Positions 25,311 through 38,604 of a stretch of DNA of 64,000 nt are shown here, piece after piece. The DNA comes from Halictus rubicundus (Eukaryota; Arthropoda; Insecta; Hymenoptera; Halictidae). Position 1 is the stretch's first letter. Each line of letters starts with the position of its first letter. Below the pieces are notes generated by a model. That model was not told the origin of the DNA and did not search any database. It saw only the letters and a list, made by a program, of their open reading frames with translations. The position numbers and the translations under genes are program-made. The DNA lies in NCBI RefSeq assembly GCF_050948215.1, contig NC_135149.1, positions 12,939,001 through 13,003,000 of the forward strand, written 5' to 3'.

Positions 25311-26385
25311 ATGGAAGAAGGCCCTAGCCTATGTACGAAGTCAAACAATCAAGTTGCTACTATGCACTGTGTTGCCGCGGCGAATAACTTAAATATAGTC
25401 ATATGAATACAAATATCGTAATTCGCGATGGGGAAACTATAATAATTCGTGGTTATGACAATTGTACCAGATTCGGACACTGAAAAGTCAATTTTGCATG
25501 GCGCAATCAACACCAAATTCCCTCGATAATGCTACCACACTGTCAACGTAAAGATACCCTGTCTTCTACCTTTCGGGCCGACAAAGCGTTCGATACGATG
25601 TACGAAGTGTATATCCACTATCGCGATCGAACCACTACGGTGGGGAGAAAAAATGCATGCTGGTGAAACGCAGTGGTAGGTTCTCTGCATTTAGCGCTCC
25701 CACACCATAAAATGGTTAAGGCAAAACGTTGCTACGTTCAGGTGAAGCTACAGTGATTTACTCCGCCATCGTATGTCACGTCAATATCCACAGCTCCCAC
25801 TGCATTAGATGCTAATACAATGGTCACCACGGTATTGTCGTGCGTACCACCACAGGTGACGTAACTTAATACGTCTTTTTTTGTGTATGGTATTGTCGTA
25901 CGACAACGGACACACTTGTTCCATTGCTGGAACGGCAAACGAGTCGTGTGTTGGACACACCGCGAGAATTTGAACGTACCAACGTGTACCGTGGTATTGC
26001 GCTAACTGCTGCGGCAGCTTGGCCCAAGAACGTACTAACACGTTTCTACTCTACGTAATGGTCCGGTGGGCATATGCTCCACGTCCCTACGGCCCCAGCA
26101 AATTCAAATATGTCCCAATATCTCGGGAATCTAGTATTCACGTACTCCTTGCGGTACTGATTCTGCAGTGCACGAATTCTGATCATAATATGCATGGTAT
26201 ACTGAGGCACACCGACTGCCGTCGGGATTTAATAAATACAAAAGCCGCGGCGCAGCGCTCTGAGAATGATAAGTATTCCGCGAGACAGAGTAATTACATT
26301 TATAAAATACTCGGTGGGAGGGAGGGCCTGACGAAATCCTACTATAATATTTGTGACTGTACACTATAGCATTGTCTGACTTCCT
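25311..26385. other. Unassigned segment of higher GC
   Basis: Less AT-rich than its surroundings, with several short minus-strand frames at 25738-26041 and 26131-26364 in different phases. I cannot assign any to a family. It may be a decayed gene or element; no intact frame above 120 codons exists. Confidence 0.3.
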
Positions 26386-26389
26386 ACTG

Positions 26390-26600
26390 TCTACTATTAT
26401 ATTATCCAGTCATGTTAAAATGTGTAAATCAAAAGTTCTTAAGAAATCTAAAATAATTGAATCTCGATTTCAGTTCTGACCCAAATAATCCCCTTTTACA
26501 TCTCCCAACACCGCATTTTACGCAAAAATGAGGTGCTAGTACCCAAGGCTAAACAGCTGCACTCGAGTGCAGCCCCTGAGGGTGCAATATTACAATTATA
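26390..26600. repeat. Dispersed family H, copy C (shortened)
   Basis: Keeps CCCCTTTTACATCTCCCAAC, ATGAGGTGCTAGTACCCA, then CTGCACTCGAGTGCAG and CCCCTGAGGG. It lacks the GGCATCGGG ... CACACCCG segment present in copies A, B and D. Confidence 0.7.
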
Positions 26601-26899
26601 AAGAAAAGTATATACCTCGTAAACTTACTCAAACATAACAAGTCGTACAATCTCTCCAAGTAGCCTTCGACTATTAATTTCTAGATATTATATGCAAAAT
26701 CAATGTATATGCATTGTATATTTAAAAGAAAGTATGTTACTCACAAAGAAAATTATTTGAAAAGCGATCAAAATGAAGCCAGATATTAGCCCTTTCGTTA
26801 CTACTATATATCTACTGTTACTACTATATCTATATATCTATATATATTTACTACTATACTACTATATTACTACTATACTAGTTACTACAATACTACGTT

Positions 26900-27120
26900 A
26901 TGACTATAGACGGCGTCCATGCGAAGACCTGTGTATACGAGCGCCGACTATAGTCTGCATGCACGTGACGACGTGTGTACACGAGCGCCGACTATAGCCG
27001 GCATTCATGCGAAGACTTGTGTATACGAACGCCGACCATAGTCGGCATCCACGTGACGATGTGCCAACTATAGTCGGCATTCATGCGAAGACCTGTGTAT
27101 ACGAGTGCCGACTATGTGCC
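26900..27120. repeat. 44-bp tandem repeat, about five copies
   Basis: Alternating units contain CATGCGAAGACCTGTGTATAC or CACGTGACGACGTGTGTACA, each joined by GAGCGCCGACTATAG. The period is about 44-45 bp, and the alternation makes a dimer. It ends at GTGCCCACTTTTTGGCGCGG. Confidence 0.8.
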
Positions 27121-27469
27121 CACTTTTTGGCGCGGTGTCGATTTCAATGGTGATTCTCCAGCGGAGCAAACTGTTGTAACGAAAAGGTTAATGATTGAAT
27201 GAATAAAGTTCTTTGAATAAAAAATCTCTACTCGTTACGTTATACCAATTGTTCATCTTAAGTATTTATAATGAATAATGATACCCTCGGTCGTTCCAAA
27301 TTACGAAGTAAAAGTTTCGATAATCAAACAATGCATACACAAGTATTACTTCAAAATTAGTACCTGATCGTCGCGAAGTGTACATAGGAAAATGTACGAA
27401 GTGTAAATAGGAAAATGCACAAAAGTAAAGAGTAATTTTTATGCAATTCAAAACTTATAAAAATGGTTA

Positions 27470-27925
27470 ATTTTTTGCTTCCTACTGAAGCTATTATTGT
27501 GATAGTTAAATTCAATTTAAAAAATTACATGAATTCAATTGATTTTGGTACTGACAACCCTCTTTTACACCCCCTAGCAGAACATTTTAATTAAAAATGA
27601 GGTGCTAGTACCCAGGGCTAAAAAGAGGAGGCATCGGGACCTCGGGTGCGCCACACCCGTACTGCACTCGAGTGCAGCCCCTGAGGGATGTTGGTGATTC
27701 CTCTTCTGTACTCGTCGTGTCCTTCTGCATATTCTGAAACAGAAATATTATTATTAATAGTAGTTAAATATCATGGGAGTACTAAAATCAGGAACAATAT
27801 CAAACATTCTGATTCTGCAAATACCGACGATAATAATTAATTTCATTACATGCATTTCATTATGACATGCTTTACATTATGATACATCATAATTTAACTA
27901 CTTACTCTAATCTACGAACTTATAA
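27470..27925. repeat. Dispersed family H, copy D
   Basis: Almost identical to copy A over the whole length, including AT-rich flanks on both sides, so the duplication is recent. The centre has the perfect 16-bp palindrome CTGCACTCGAGTGCAG at 27662-27677. Confidence 0.85.
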
Positions 27926-27939
27926 AAATGGTTAATTTG

Positions 27940-28150
27940 TTTAAAATTTGTATTTGTTTTAAAAAATTATTTGTTTAAAAAAATTATTTGTTTAAAAATA
28001 TTTGTTTAAAAAATTATTTGTTTAAAAATATTTGTTTAAAAAATTATTTGTTTAAAAATATTTGTTTAAAAAAATTATTTGTTTAAAAATATTTGTTTAA
28101 AAAATTATTTGTTTAAAAAAATTATTTATTAAAAAAATTAATTGTTTAAA
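27940..28150. repeat. AT-only low-complexity tandem
   Basis: Repeats of TTTGTTTAAAAAAATTAT in slightly varying lengths. Probably slippage-driven. Confidence 0.8.
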
Positions 28151-28900
28151 CAATTTGATTTGCTTACAAAATCCTGTTTATAAAAATATTTGATTATTTA
28201 AAAATTTTATTGAAAAAATATATTTATTTAAACAATTTGATTATATTGTAAATAATTAATGAAACTTACATTGTTGTTTTGATGTTGTTGTTGCATAACG
28301 TCTGTCTTCCTTGGCAAATGGTTGGAGGGAACGCCTAAAAATCGAATAATACCTGTTACCGATAAATAATAAAAAAGATCAAAATTCAGCAAATTTGAAC
28401 AAATTAGTGGAATATTATCGAAATCTATTCTCAATTGTTCTCATAGCATTGTTAGTATTGAATGTAAAAGGCTTCCAATGTGCCAAGAAAGAAAATGACC
28501 AATTGCAAATGTTGAAGTCGGAGGAGCAAATTTTCGAACTCACATTTCTCGTTGATTAAAACAAATTTCATGAAAATAAATTATGCACTAGGTTTCATTC
28601 GCGTTAATTTTACTTTTATTATATGCTTAAACAATGCACAGTCACTTTAAACTACTAAATATTGAAAATTATTGAGAAGCTAGAAGAGAACGACGCTACC
28701 ACTTTGAAATCCTAACCGATGTGTTAGGCCCGCGAGAATGCTGGCTTGTGATTGGCCGAAATTCAAACGAAACAATTCTGAACTTTGCTCGCGAATATTC
28801 GGTTGGCGTCCATTACGAGAAGCAATGGAATAATTTCGAAGAATTAAACACAAGTTTAATTTAGGAGAAATTCGGTAAAAAAGCAAGCGAAATAGAGGGG
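28150..28900. repeat. Segmental duplication, left copy
   Basis: Matches 32925-33640 closely. The two copies share a 68-codon minus-strand frame (28228-28434 and 33012-33218), which I attribute to recent copying and not to coding selection. Confidence 0.85.
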
Positions 28901-28927
28901 ATTTCAGAAAATGTAAAAATCATTTTG

Positions 28928-31178
28928 CACTAATTGTTTTTTATGAGGATTTCGTAGCAATTTAAGTTTTTCCCCTGCAGATACATACTTTATATTCCTT
29001 TACTATTTGCCTTGTCTTACTTTATTTATTACAAATAGAATAATTTCAAATCATGCATTATAACAAGCAATTTTTAAATAAATCGGTATAAAACAGTATG
29101 AAATATTGTGTCCCGACAAAGGAGCAGAGAAGTCAAATTTTAAACTCACATATTTCTGAAGAAAATGCCGGAACTCTGGCAGAAAATACAGTTCCCGATT
29201 TCTAATGAGCTCGTCTTTCGTTTTCTGTCACTGTCTGATCACTACGCTTGATTTAATTATTTAAACAAACCAAGTAATGTGCTCTCTTGAATAGTACGTC
29301 TAAGCTCTACTGAGCGCCAAGGGAGAGTAATGGGTGCTCAGGAAGCCAGCGCGCGCATCTCACCATTCGATTATCGCAATTGGTCCGAATCGAACGATTC
29401 GATTATCGCAATTGGTCGGAATCCAACGGTTATACAAAACGTTACAAACCAGCAAGAAATTTGAAAATCAAGACAAATTAGAATGCTTCTCCGACATAAC
29501 GAAGCATTAAGATTAACACTAATTGTTTTTTACGAGGATTTCGAAGCAATTAAAATTTTTCCCCTGCAGATACTTTATATTCTTGATCTACTTGTCTTGT
29601 CTTACTTTATTTGTTACAAATAGAATAATTTCAAATCATGCATTATAACAAGCAATTTCCAAACAAATCGGTATAAAACAATATGAAATATTGTGTCCCG
29701 AGAACGAGCAGGGAAGTCAAATTTTAAACTCACATATTTCTGAAGAAAATGCCGGAACTCTGGCAGAAAATACAGTTCCCGATTTCTAATGTGCTCGTCT
29801 TTCGTTTTCTGTCACTGTCTGATCACTACGCTTGATTTAATTATTTAAACAAACCAAGTAATGTGCTCTCTTGAATAGTACGTCTAAGCTCTACTAAGCG
29901 CCAAGGGAAAGTAATGGGTGCTCAGGAAGCCTGCGCGCGCATCTCACCATTCGATTATCGCAATTGGTCCGAATCGAACGATTCGATTATCGCAATTGGT
30001 CGGAATCCGACGGTTATACAATACGTTACAAACCAGCAAGAAATTTGAAAATCAAGACAAATTAGAATGCTTCTCCGACATAACGAAGCATTAAGATTAA
30101 CACTAATTGTTTTTTACGAGGATTTCGAAGCAATTAAAATTTTTCCCCTGCAGATACTTTATATTCTTGATCTACTTGTCTTGTCTTACTTTATTTGTTA
30201 CAAATAGAATAATTTCAAATCATGCATTATAACAAGCAATTTCCAAACAAATCGGTATAAAACAATATGAAATATTGTGTCCCGAGAACGAGCAGGATAG
30301 TCAAATTTTAAACTCACATATTTCTGAAGAAAATGCCGGAACTCTGGCAGAAAATACAGTTCCCGATTTCTAATGTGCTCGTCTTTCGTTTTCTGTCACT
30401 GTCTGATCACTATGCTTGATTTAATTATTTAAACAAACCAAGTAATGTGCTCTCTTGAATAGTACGTCTAAGCTCTACTAAGCGCCAAGGGAAAGTAATG
30501 GGTGCTCAGGAAGCCTGCGCGCGCATCTCACCATTCGATTATCGCAATTGGTCCGAATCGAACGATTCGATTATCGCAATTGGTCGGAATCCGACGGTTA
30601 TACAATACGTTACAAACCAGCAAGAAATTTGAAAATCAAGACAAATTAGAATGCTTCTCCGACATAACGAAGCATTAAGATTAACACTAATTGTTTTTTA
30701 CGAGGATTTCGAAGCAATTAAAATTTTTCCCCTGCAGATACTTTATATTCTTGATCTACTTGTCTTGTCTTACTTTATTTGTTACAAATAGAATAATTTC
30801 AAATCATGCATTATAACAAGCAATTTCCAAACAAATCGGTATAAAACAATATGAAATATTGTGTCCCGAGAACGAGCAGGATAGTCAAATTTTAAACTCA
30901 CATATTTCTGAAGAAAATGCCGGAACTCTGGCAGAAAATACAGTTCCCGATTTCTAATGAGCTCGTCTTTCGTTTTCTGTCACTGTCTGATCACTACGCT
31001 TGATTTAATTATTTAAACAAACCAAGTAATGTGCTCTCTTGAATAGTACGTCTAAGCTCTACTAAGCGCCAAGGGAGAGTAATGGGTGCTCGGGAAACCT
31101 GCGCGCGCATCTCACCATTCGATTATCGCAATTGGTCCGAATCGAACGATTCGATTATCGCAATTGGTCGGAATCCAA
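28928..31178. repeat. 584-bp tandem repeat, four copies
   Basis: CACTAATTGTTTTTTACGAG or its variant starts at 28928, 29517, 30101 and 30685 (spacing 589, 584, 584). Each unit includes GAAAATGCCGGAACTCTGGC and the doubled sequence CGATTATCGCAATTGGTC. The last unit is cut at about 31178. Inner copies are nearly identical. Confidence 0.93.
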
Positions 31179-32924
31179 TACTAAATTCCATCCATATCCA
31201 ACTCCAATATTAAAATACAAGAATGCTCTCACAATTCTCACACATAACTAGAGAGAATTAGAAACTAGAGAGAACGTTCCAGGACGCACCGTCACCCGAG
31301 CTTATAGCAAACAATAGCCATACTCTAACAAAAATACATACCAATGCTGAAATCGACTGACAAACTAGCGTACATTGCGATATACAAAAAATATAGAAAA
31401 TTATTGTATAAATACAGAAAATTATTGTAACAACAGCGAAATTGTATTATAATAATCTTCTATTTTCATATAAATCATTCTGCTGAATATATTCATGAGT
31501 TTCATATAATATTTTGTACAAAGTATGAATTCTCTTCAAGTATTAACATTCCATTCATCGTATAGTGTATATTGTATACATATATCACGAATTATATCTT
31601 CTTATTATTTTATGGATTTCAAGCAAGTATAATATTTAATAATGGATGCATTTCCGACTATCTAATCACACACTCTCACGCATTAGTGGGAGCATACGTC
31701 TTGCACGACACGCTTGAGCACTGTAAGTCGCCAAAGAAACCTTACCACTAATCCGTACTCACTGCTGTAACTCATTGGATGCACCCCTGGGTCTATCAAT
31801 GAATTAGAGCTGAGAAATTAATTGAGCAAAGGCAAGAAAAGTTTCTTAGAAATATAGTTTCTTAGATATACATACATTAGTAAAAAGTTAAGCGGACTAA
31901 TCTTTGCTTTCGTTTCATCTGTTAATAAAATATGCAAAATCTATATGAATTACATTTTTAGAGTAAATTGTGTTACATTAAATTCGACTTATAAAATTCA
32001 TTTATATAAAGTGTTCCGTTACGTTATATTAATTATGTATTTTGCTCATTTACAATTAATGGTAATACCCTCAGCCGTTCCTGTTTTCGAAGTAAATGTT
32101 TCGAAATTCAAGAAATACACAACCAAGAATTACTTTGAACTTAGGAACTGTCTGTCGCAATGTGCCTTCTTGTACATAAACATGTTAAATCAACAATAAT
32201 ACAATGCGATAATATGAAGTTGAAATTTATCTGTATATATTTGAGAAATGGATATAATCAAATAATTATATGCATTAGAATTATTATAAAATGTTTTAAC
32301 TTTAATAAAATGAATTTATATTTATTTGTAATAAATTGTACTATATCATTTATAATCAAAATTAAATTCCTAAGTAAAGTATTTCATATGAAACCGATGG
32401 TTCGTCCGATTTCTACACTAAACATTAATTGAAAAAGAAAACAAGAAGGTCTAGCCTCTTCTAAGAAATATACAAAACAATCATAAAATGTCTAACATTT
32501 TGCTTCACACGAGTACTCATCCTCTCGTGAGTCGCTATGATCAGTTTTAAGAACTAAGAAAACATTGGATTCACTGATTCACCAGTCGGTGAGACTTGGT
32601 GATGACAGTGAATCTCGTTGGCAGCGAGTCTCGTTAGTAGTGGACCTCAACGATAGTGACGACGCGACTGCTTGACTGCTCCTCATTATGTTGGAGATGG
32701 TCTTCAAAGACAAAGAAAATATTCTGTAAATAGAAAAATGCATTTTAAAACAATGAAAAAGTGAAGAGTATTTGTTATGCAATTCAAAGCTTATAAAAAA
32801 TGTTTACTCTTTCAAAAAATGTATTTATTTAAACAATTTTATTTTCTTACAAAATTCTGTTTATAAAAATATGTTTATTAAAACAATTTATTTGTTTAAA
32901 ATGTAATTTATTTAAAGAACACCA
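31179..32924. other. AT-rich spacer
   Basis: I see no credible gene. The short frames at 31945-32199 and 32160-32432 are in very AT-rich DNA and show no domain. A block at 31660-31800 (CGTCTTGCACGACACGC) faintly resembles 23480-23600, perhaps an old dispersed repeat. Confidence 0.4.
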
Positions 32925-33990
32925 TTTGTTTAAACAATTTGATTTGCTTACAAAATCCTGTTTATAAAAATATTTGATTATTTAAAAATTTTATTGAAAA
33001 AATATATTTATTTAAACAATTTGATTATATTGTAAATAATTAATGAAACTTACATTGTTGTTTTGATGTTGTTGTTGCATAACGTCTGTCTTCCTTGGCA
33101 AATGGTTGGAGGGAACGCCTAAAAATCGAATAATACCTGTTACCGATAAATAATAAAAAAGATCAAAATTCAGCAAATTTGAACAAATTAGTGGAATATT
33201 ATCGAAATCTATTCTCAATTGTTCTTATAGCATTGTTAGTATTGAATGTAAAAGGCTTCTAATGTGCCAAGAAAGAAAATGAGCAATTGCAAATGTTGAA
33301 GTCGGAGGAGCAAATTTTCGAACTCACATTTCTCGTTGATTAAAACAAATTTCATAAAAATAAATTATGCACTAGGTTTCATTCGCGTTAATTTTACTTT
33401 TATTATATGTTTAAACAATGCACAGTCATTTTACACAACTAAATATTGGAAAATAATGAGAAGCTAGAAGAAGACGACGCTACAACTTTGAAATTCTAAC
33501 CGATGTGCTAGGCCCGCGAGAATGCTGGCCTCTGATTGGCCGATATTCAAACAGAAGAATTCTGATGTTTGAACTTTGCTCGGGAATATTCCCTTGGCGT
33601 CCATTGCGAGAATCAAATAGAAAACTTCTACCAAAATTCATTAAAAATTGAAACTTTTAAATTTACCATAACACGAACTTATGTTTAAATGACTTCGACT
33701 TTAGTTAATTGACTTTGTCGGGATTTATCTACCCACTATAGGTTATTATCTGCGTCAGGAATGGAATATTTCTGAAGAAAATTCCGGAATTTTTCCAAAA
33801 ATCACTTTTCAGTACTTCTAACGAGCTAATCTTTCATATTTTGCCACTGTCTTTTCACGAAGTCTGATTTAATTATGGTTAGAAGCTAATTACTGTCCAG
33901 TCGCGGATGATACGTCTTGCCGCTATGAAGTCCAGGAAGAGCAACGGACGCTTTTGCGATTTTCGAACGCAATCACAAATCGACCATTCT
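32925..33990. repeat. Segmental duplication, right copy
   Basis: Pairs with 28150-28900, and beyond about 33760 with one diverged copy of the 584-bp unit (TTTCTGAAGAAAATTCCGGAA; TTGCCACTGTCTTTTCACGA). This copy therefore keeps the single-unit state from which the left copy expanded. Confidence 0.7.
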
Positions 33991-35935
33991 AATTGGTCGA
34001 ATATGGGGGAGGATGAATGAAGATAGGAATGGACCTGCGCAGATGGGAATAGACATGCGCAGTTCTCTTTGCTGTTAGAACAAATTCAAATTTCTTCAGA
34101 AAGTACAAGAATCATCATAAGCCAGCTAATAATGTATTTCTAGCATAGATGGGTTAAGACAAAATCAAATTGAATGGCTCTGAAATGCAAATTGAATTGA
34201 GTGCCTCTATAGTCTCTAGAAGAGTCAATGAAGTCAAACTTTATGCTTACGTATTTCTGAATGACGCTGATCCGATTTTGTCGAAAATCTGGTTTCCGCT
34301 TCCAGGAAACACGTACTTCACTTTGAGTAGCATCGTGGTTAAAGTAACAAATTTAATCATTTAAAATAATGAATATTATTCTTGACGCGTGAAGGAGGCG
34401 TCCCGTCGCCGTGAGGTCCCAAGAAAGAATGATGGGGGGTCCACATCACGTTCACCTAACGACAGAAATCGGCTGCTGTGATTGGTCGAAGGCAATTGCG
34501 CAAAGTAGTCCCTTATCTTGAAGAGAATAACCCCTTAAAAGATTCTAGAAATTATGTAAAATTAACCAAACACCTCATCCGAACACACACTTCATCCATT
34601 AATTAATGATTCTAGCACCTGTTCTTCTGTAAAAAGAACCTCAATATTCTCATAGTCATAACGGGTGTCTACTCCACTCATATGTTCATTATGCACTAAC
34701 AATCGTAAAATAAACAGTTATTATAATAATCGCTGTACGACAACTACCTCTTGCCCAGAAATAGACTATGATTATCTGATAAAAGTAGCTAGCACCAATC
34801 TAAACTAATAGGCAAGCATAAAGACTTTATGAATAATTGGGGCATGCACGGTAAAAAGAATGACTCTTGTCTAGCTTGTCCTACTAGCGCGCCAAATAAG
34901 TATTAAAGCCGTGGTCATAATGGACGAAACGTCGATCGGCGAAAAAGAGACTAAACGATCGCGGCTTAAGTGTCCTACACAATTAATATGCCACCATTTA
35001 TGTTACCACTCAATGAATTCGAAATGTAAAAATCGCTGACAAGAATAAGCAAACAAAAAATTGCTAATAACGAAAGCTAACTGATGCCGTTACATTTACG
35101 AATTGTTCATATACCTCCGCCACGCCGGGAACTATAGTACCTAACCATTTTAAATGAAAATAAAAAAGCAATCTTTACCCACTTTCCTAACGATTTCTCT
35201 GATTGGTCCATATTCCCGCACAAAGTAAATGTCAGAAACAAACAAATAAACAAATTTAACAAATTAACAAATAATAAATAAACAAATAAACATAATTTTA
35301 ATGTGCACGTCACTAAATAGTGATTCCATGTAGAATAATCGTTGAAAAAAGAAAATATGTATTCAGAGAAAGGGGTGGGGGTCCAAGGGATCCAATGCAC
35401 TTCAAAGCCGGTGAAACCTGATACCCTAATGTTTTGATACTTCACACAAGTTTGTTTGCACCAAACACCACACTTACGAGGCACGTAAATAGGTTACCTT
35501 AACTTCAAATACGATTATCCTAATCCTAATGCAGGCAAAGTTATAATATAATATAACGTAAATACTCACTTACCTGCCTGCAATGCAAACAGCGTTGAGA
35601 TAGTTGAGCAACAGATACGCGATTTCGCTGAAATAAATCGATGATACGAGAATCGATTCCTATGAGATATTTAGCAGAAATGTAGTAGCATATTCACCGG
35701 AAGCTATCGTTGACAATAAGTTCTTCAATTCGTACGATAATGATGCAATTGAGTCACGTATCCTAATCTTATGATCGGTCGTTATCAAATTCGATGAATA
35801 TACAGGATCATTTTAACGCAACAAATCATTTTTATTGAAATTTACACTGTGCTTACGAAAACGACGGCAAGCATTTCGAGTGCGTCAGATAACAAGATGT
35901 ATGCCCTCTAAAATTATGCTTTTTGTTGTCTGTAG
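33991..35935. other. Unassigned AT-rich DNA
   Basis: No intact gene or clear repeat. The minus-strand frame at 35107-35484 (125 codons) runs across low-complexity AAACAAATAAAC DNA and is not credible. Confidence 0.35.
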
Positions 35936-36309
35936 TACCGACACTTGTAAATGTTTTATCACAGACGAGGTACAGGAGTAGACCAATTATCCAATGTATT
36001 TTTTTGTCTCACGTCCGCGGGGCTCTAGAGCCACCTTACCATTTTTGTGTCACATCCTACCGTATCGGTCGGAGCTAATATTGTGGAACTAGTATCACAG
36101 ACGAGATATAGGAGTACGCCAGTCACCTTATTATACTGTTTCGTGTCGCACGATATGAAATACCGAGTAATCTTAATTAGAAATTTTAATGAGAATCGAG
36201 TATCTTGTATACTTCGAATAATCATGCATAAAAGTTACTTTGACATGCTTTAAGACATGCTCAAGACATGCTTTAAAAATTACTCTGTATCCCGAGTACT
36301 ATTAGCCAT

Positions 36310-38175
36310 TTTTACTAAAAAGATTAGGTGGTAAGATAGCCAAGAGGGTATTCGACAGCATCATTCGTAAGAGGAATTCTTACAATCGTTAAACAAGCAG
36401 AGACAATAAATTTATCAGTGTACATTTATCCGTGGTTCAAAAGTTATTCTGTACCTTGAGTTTTATCATCTTTCTTTACTAAAAAATTAGGTGACAAGAT
36501 GGTCAAGGCAGTGCTCGTCGACATCATTGGCGAAAGGAATTGTTATAAACATTAAACAGCCAGAAACAATAAATTTATCAGTGAATTGTGCACGATAAAA
36601 TAATGCGTACGAATATTCATGATTTAAAAGTTATTCTCTATCTCGAGTTTTATAATTTATTTTTACTAAATAATTAGATGGCAAGATGGTCAAGGGAGTG
36701 CTCGTCGACATCATTGGCGAAAGGAATTGTTATAAACATTTATATTATAATAGGAGGTAAGGTTTATACAAACGGCGAGATGATAAGGCGGTAAATCAAG
36801 CGAGCCAAGGACGATGGGCAGCGGATTTGATATTTCGGAATTTTGGAAACGATGGCCTCGCGACAAGTATGACAACAGACGTAAACAAAAGGTTTACGTT
36901 CACCCGAGGCCGGCCTCGAGCGCGACCAGCTGAGCTATTGTCAACGCCGGGACACGGTCGCACCGAGGCAGTTCTTATATGGATGCCATAAACTTTTTGT
37001 TTGGTAATCCACATAAGAACTGTGGTGGCCCGAAATGGTTTTTGCGTTACCGGAGTTACCTGTACGATAAATTAATGCGTGCGAATATTCATGGCTTGAA
37101 AGTTATTCTATATCTCGGTTTCTATAATTTATTTTTACTAAATAATTAGTTAGCATGATGGTCAAGGGAGTGCTTATCGACATCATTGGCGAAAGGAATT
37201 GTTATAAACATTAAAGAGCCACAAATAACAAATTTTACAGTGAACTGTGTACATAAATTAATGCGTACGAATATTCATGGCTTAAAAGTTATTTTATATC
37301 TCGGTTTCTATAATTTATTTTTACTAAATAATTAGTTAGCAAGATGGTCAAGGGATTGTTGGTTGATACCATTACCAAAAGAAATTGTTATAAACATTAA
37401 ACAGTCAGAAATAATAAATTTTACAGTGAATTGCGTACGATAAATTAATACGTACGAATATTCATGGCTTAAAAGTTATTCTATATCTCGGTTTCTATAA
37501 TTTATTTTTACTAAATAATTAGTTAGCAAGATGGTCAAGGGATTGCTGGTTGATACCATTACCAAAATAAATTGTTACAAACATTAAACAGTCAGAAATA
37601 ATAAATTTTACAGTGAATTGCGTACGATATATTACTGCGTGCGAATATTCGTAAATTAAAAGTTACTCTGTATTTCGAGTTCTATAATTTATTTTTACTA
37701 AATAATTAAATGGCAAGATGGTCAAGGGAGTGCTTATCGACATCATTGGTGAAAGGAATTGTTATAAACATTAAACAGCCAGAAATAATAAATTTTACAG
37801 TGCATTCCGTACGATAAATTACTGCGTGCGAATAGTCGTAAATTAAAAGTTACTCTGTATTTCGAGTTCTATAATTTATTTTTTCTAAATAATTAAATGG
37901 CAAGATGGTCAAGGGAGTACTTATCGACATCATTGGCGAAAAGAATTGTTATAAACATTAAACAGTCAGAAATAATAAATTTATCAGTGAAATGTGTTCG
38001 ATAAATTAATACGTGCGAATATTCATGGTTCAAAAGTTACTCTGTATCTCGAGATCTATTAGGTATTTTTACTAAAAAATTAGATGGCAAGATGGTCATG
38101 GGATTGCTTGTTGATACCATTACCAAAAGAAATTGTTATAAACATTAAGCAGCCAGAAATAACAAATTTATCAAT
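36310..38175. repeat. 187-bp satellite inside copy 2, about eight units
   Basis: (A/G)CAAGATGGTCAAGG recurs near 36497, 36685, 37158, 37344, 37532, 37718, 37905 and 38092, a period of about 187 bp. Each unit has AATTGTTATAAACATTAAAC and a TTTATTTTTACTAAATAATTA block. The one irregular spacing (36685 to 37158) is explained by the foreign segment at 36743-37060. Confidence 0.9.
36743..37060. other. Foreign segment replacing part of one 187-bp unit
   Basis: GC-richer sequence starts after TTATAAACATT and ends before TGTACGATAAATTAATGCG, replacing about 35 bp of the unit. It contains an imperfect hairpin, CAGTTCTTATATGGAT paired with ATCCACATAAGAACTG. On the minus strand TAGCTCAGCTGG (36926-36937) fits a tRNA/SINE A box, but no good B box follows. 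No target duplication seen. A SINE remnant is possible. Confidence 0.45.
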
Positions 38176-38604
38176 AATTACTATCGCGGCGATCGAAGTC
38201 TGGCGAAGTTAGTTTGGGGTGGGGGAGTTGCGCACCGCGCACCGCGCACCCCACCACGGCGTCCGCGCTCAGTCAGTCAGTCGTGGTGCGCACTCAGGAC
38301 GGAACGGGAGGGCTCCGGGACCAGAAGGACGAAGGACCTTGGAGTTGACCAGAGGTTCTCCAGAGCTGCCCTGGCCCACCCTGGCCTACCCTCACCTACC
38401 TTCGAGTGGACCAGGGATCCTCCAGAGCTGCAGTGGACATCACTGGTCAACCCTGGTCCACCTTAAGCTGGTTCGCGGTCGGACAGCGGTTCCTGGAAGC
38501 CGTTTCCGCTCACCTTGGTCAACTTTCAACAGCTGGTAAGTGACAATACAAATATACATTTTCTATTTTGGTATATGTGTTTATTCAACGAAAGCCGTCA
38601 ATTA

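Noticed and set aside
25738..26364. Minus-strand frames that might be a decayed gene
   Set aside because: They are short, in several phases, and have no family motif that I can name. Left as unassigned.
28228..28434. 68-codon frame identical to one at 33012-33218
   Set aside because: It lies in a recent segmental duplication. Identity reflects age, and the composition is AT-rich.
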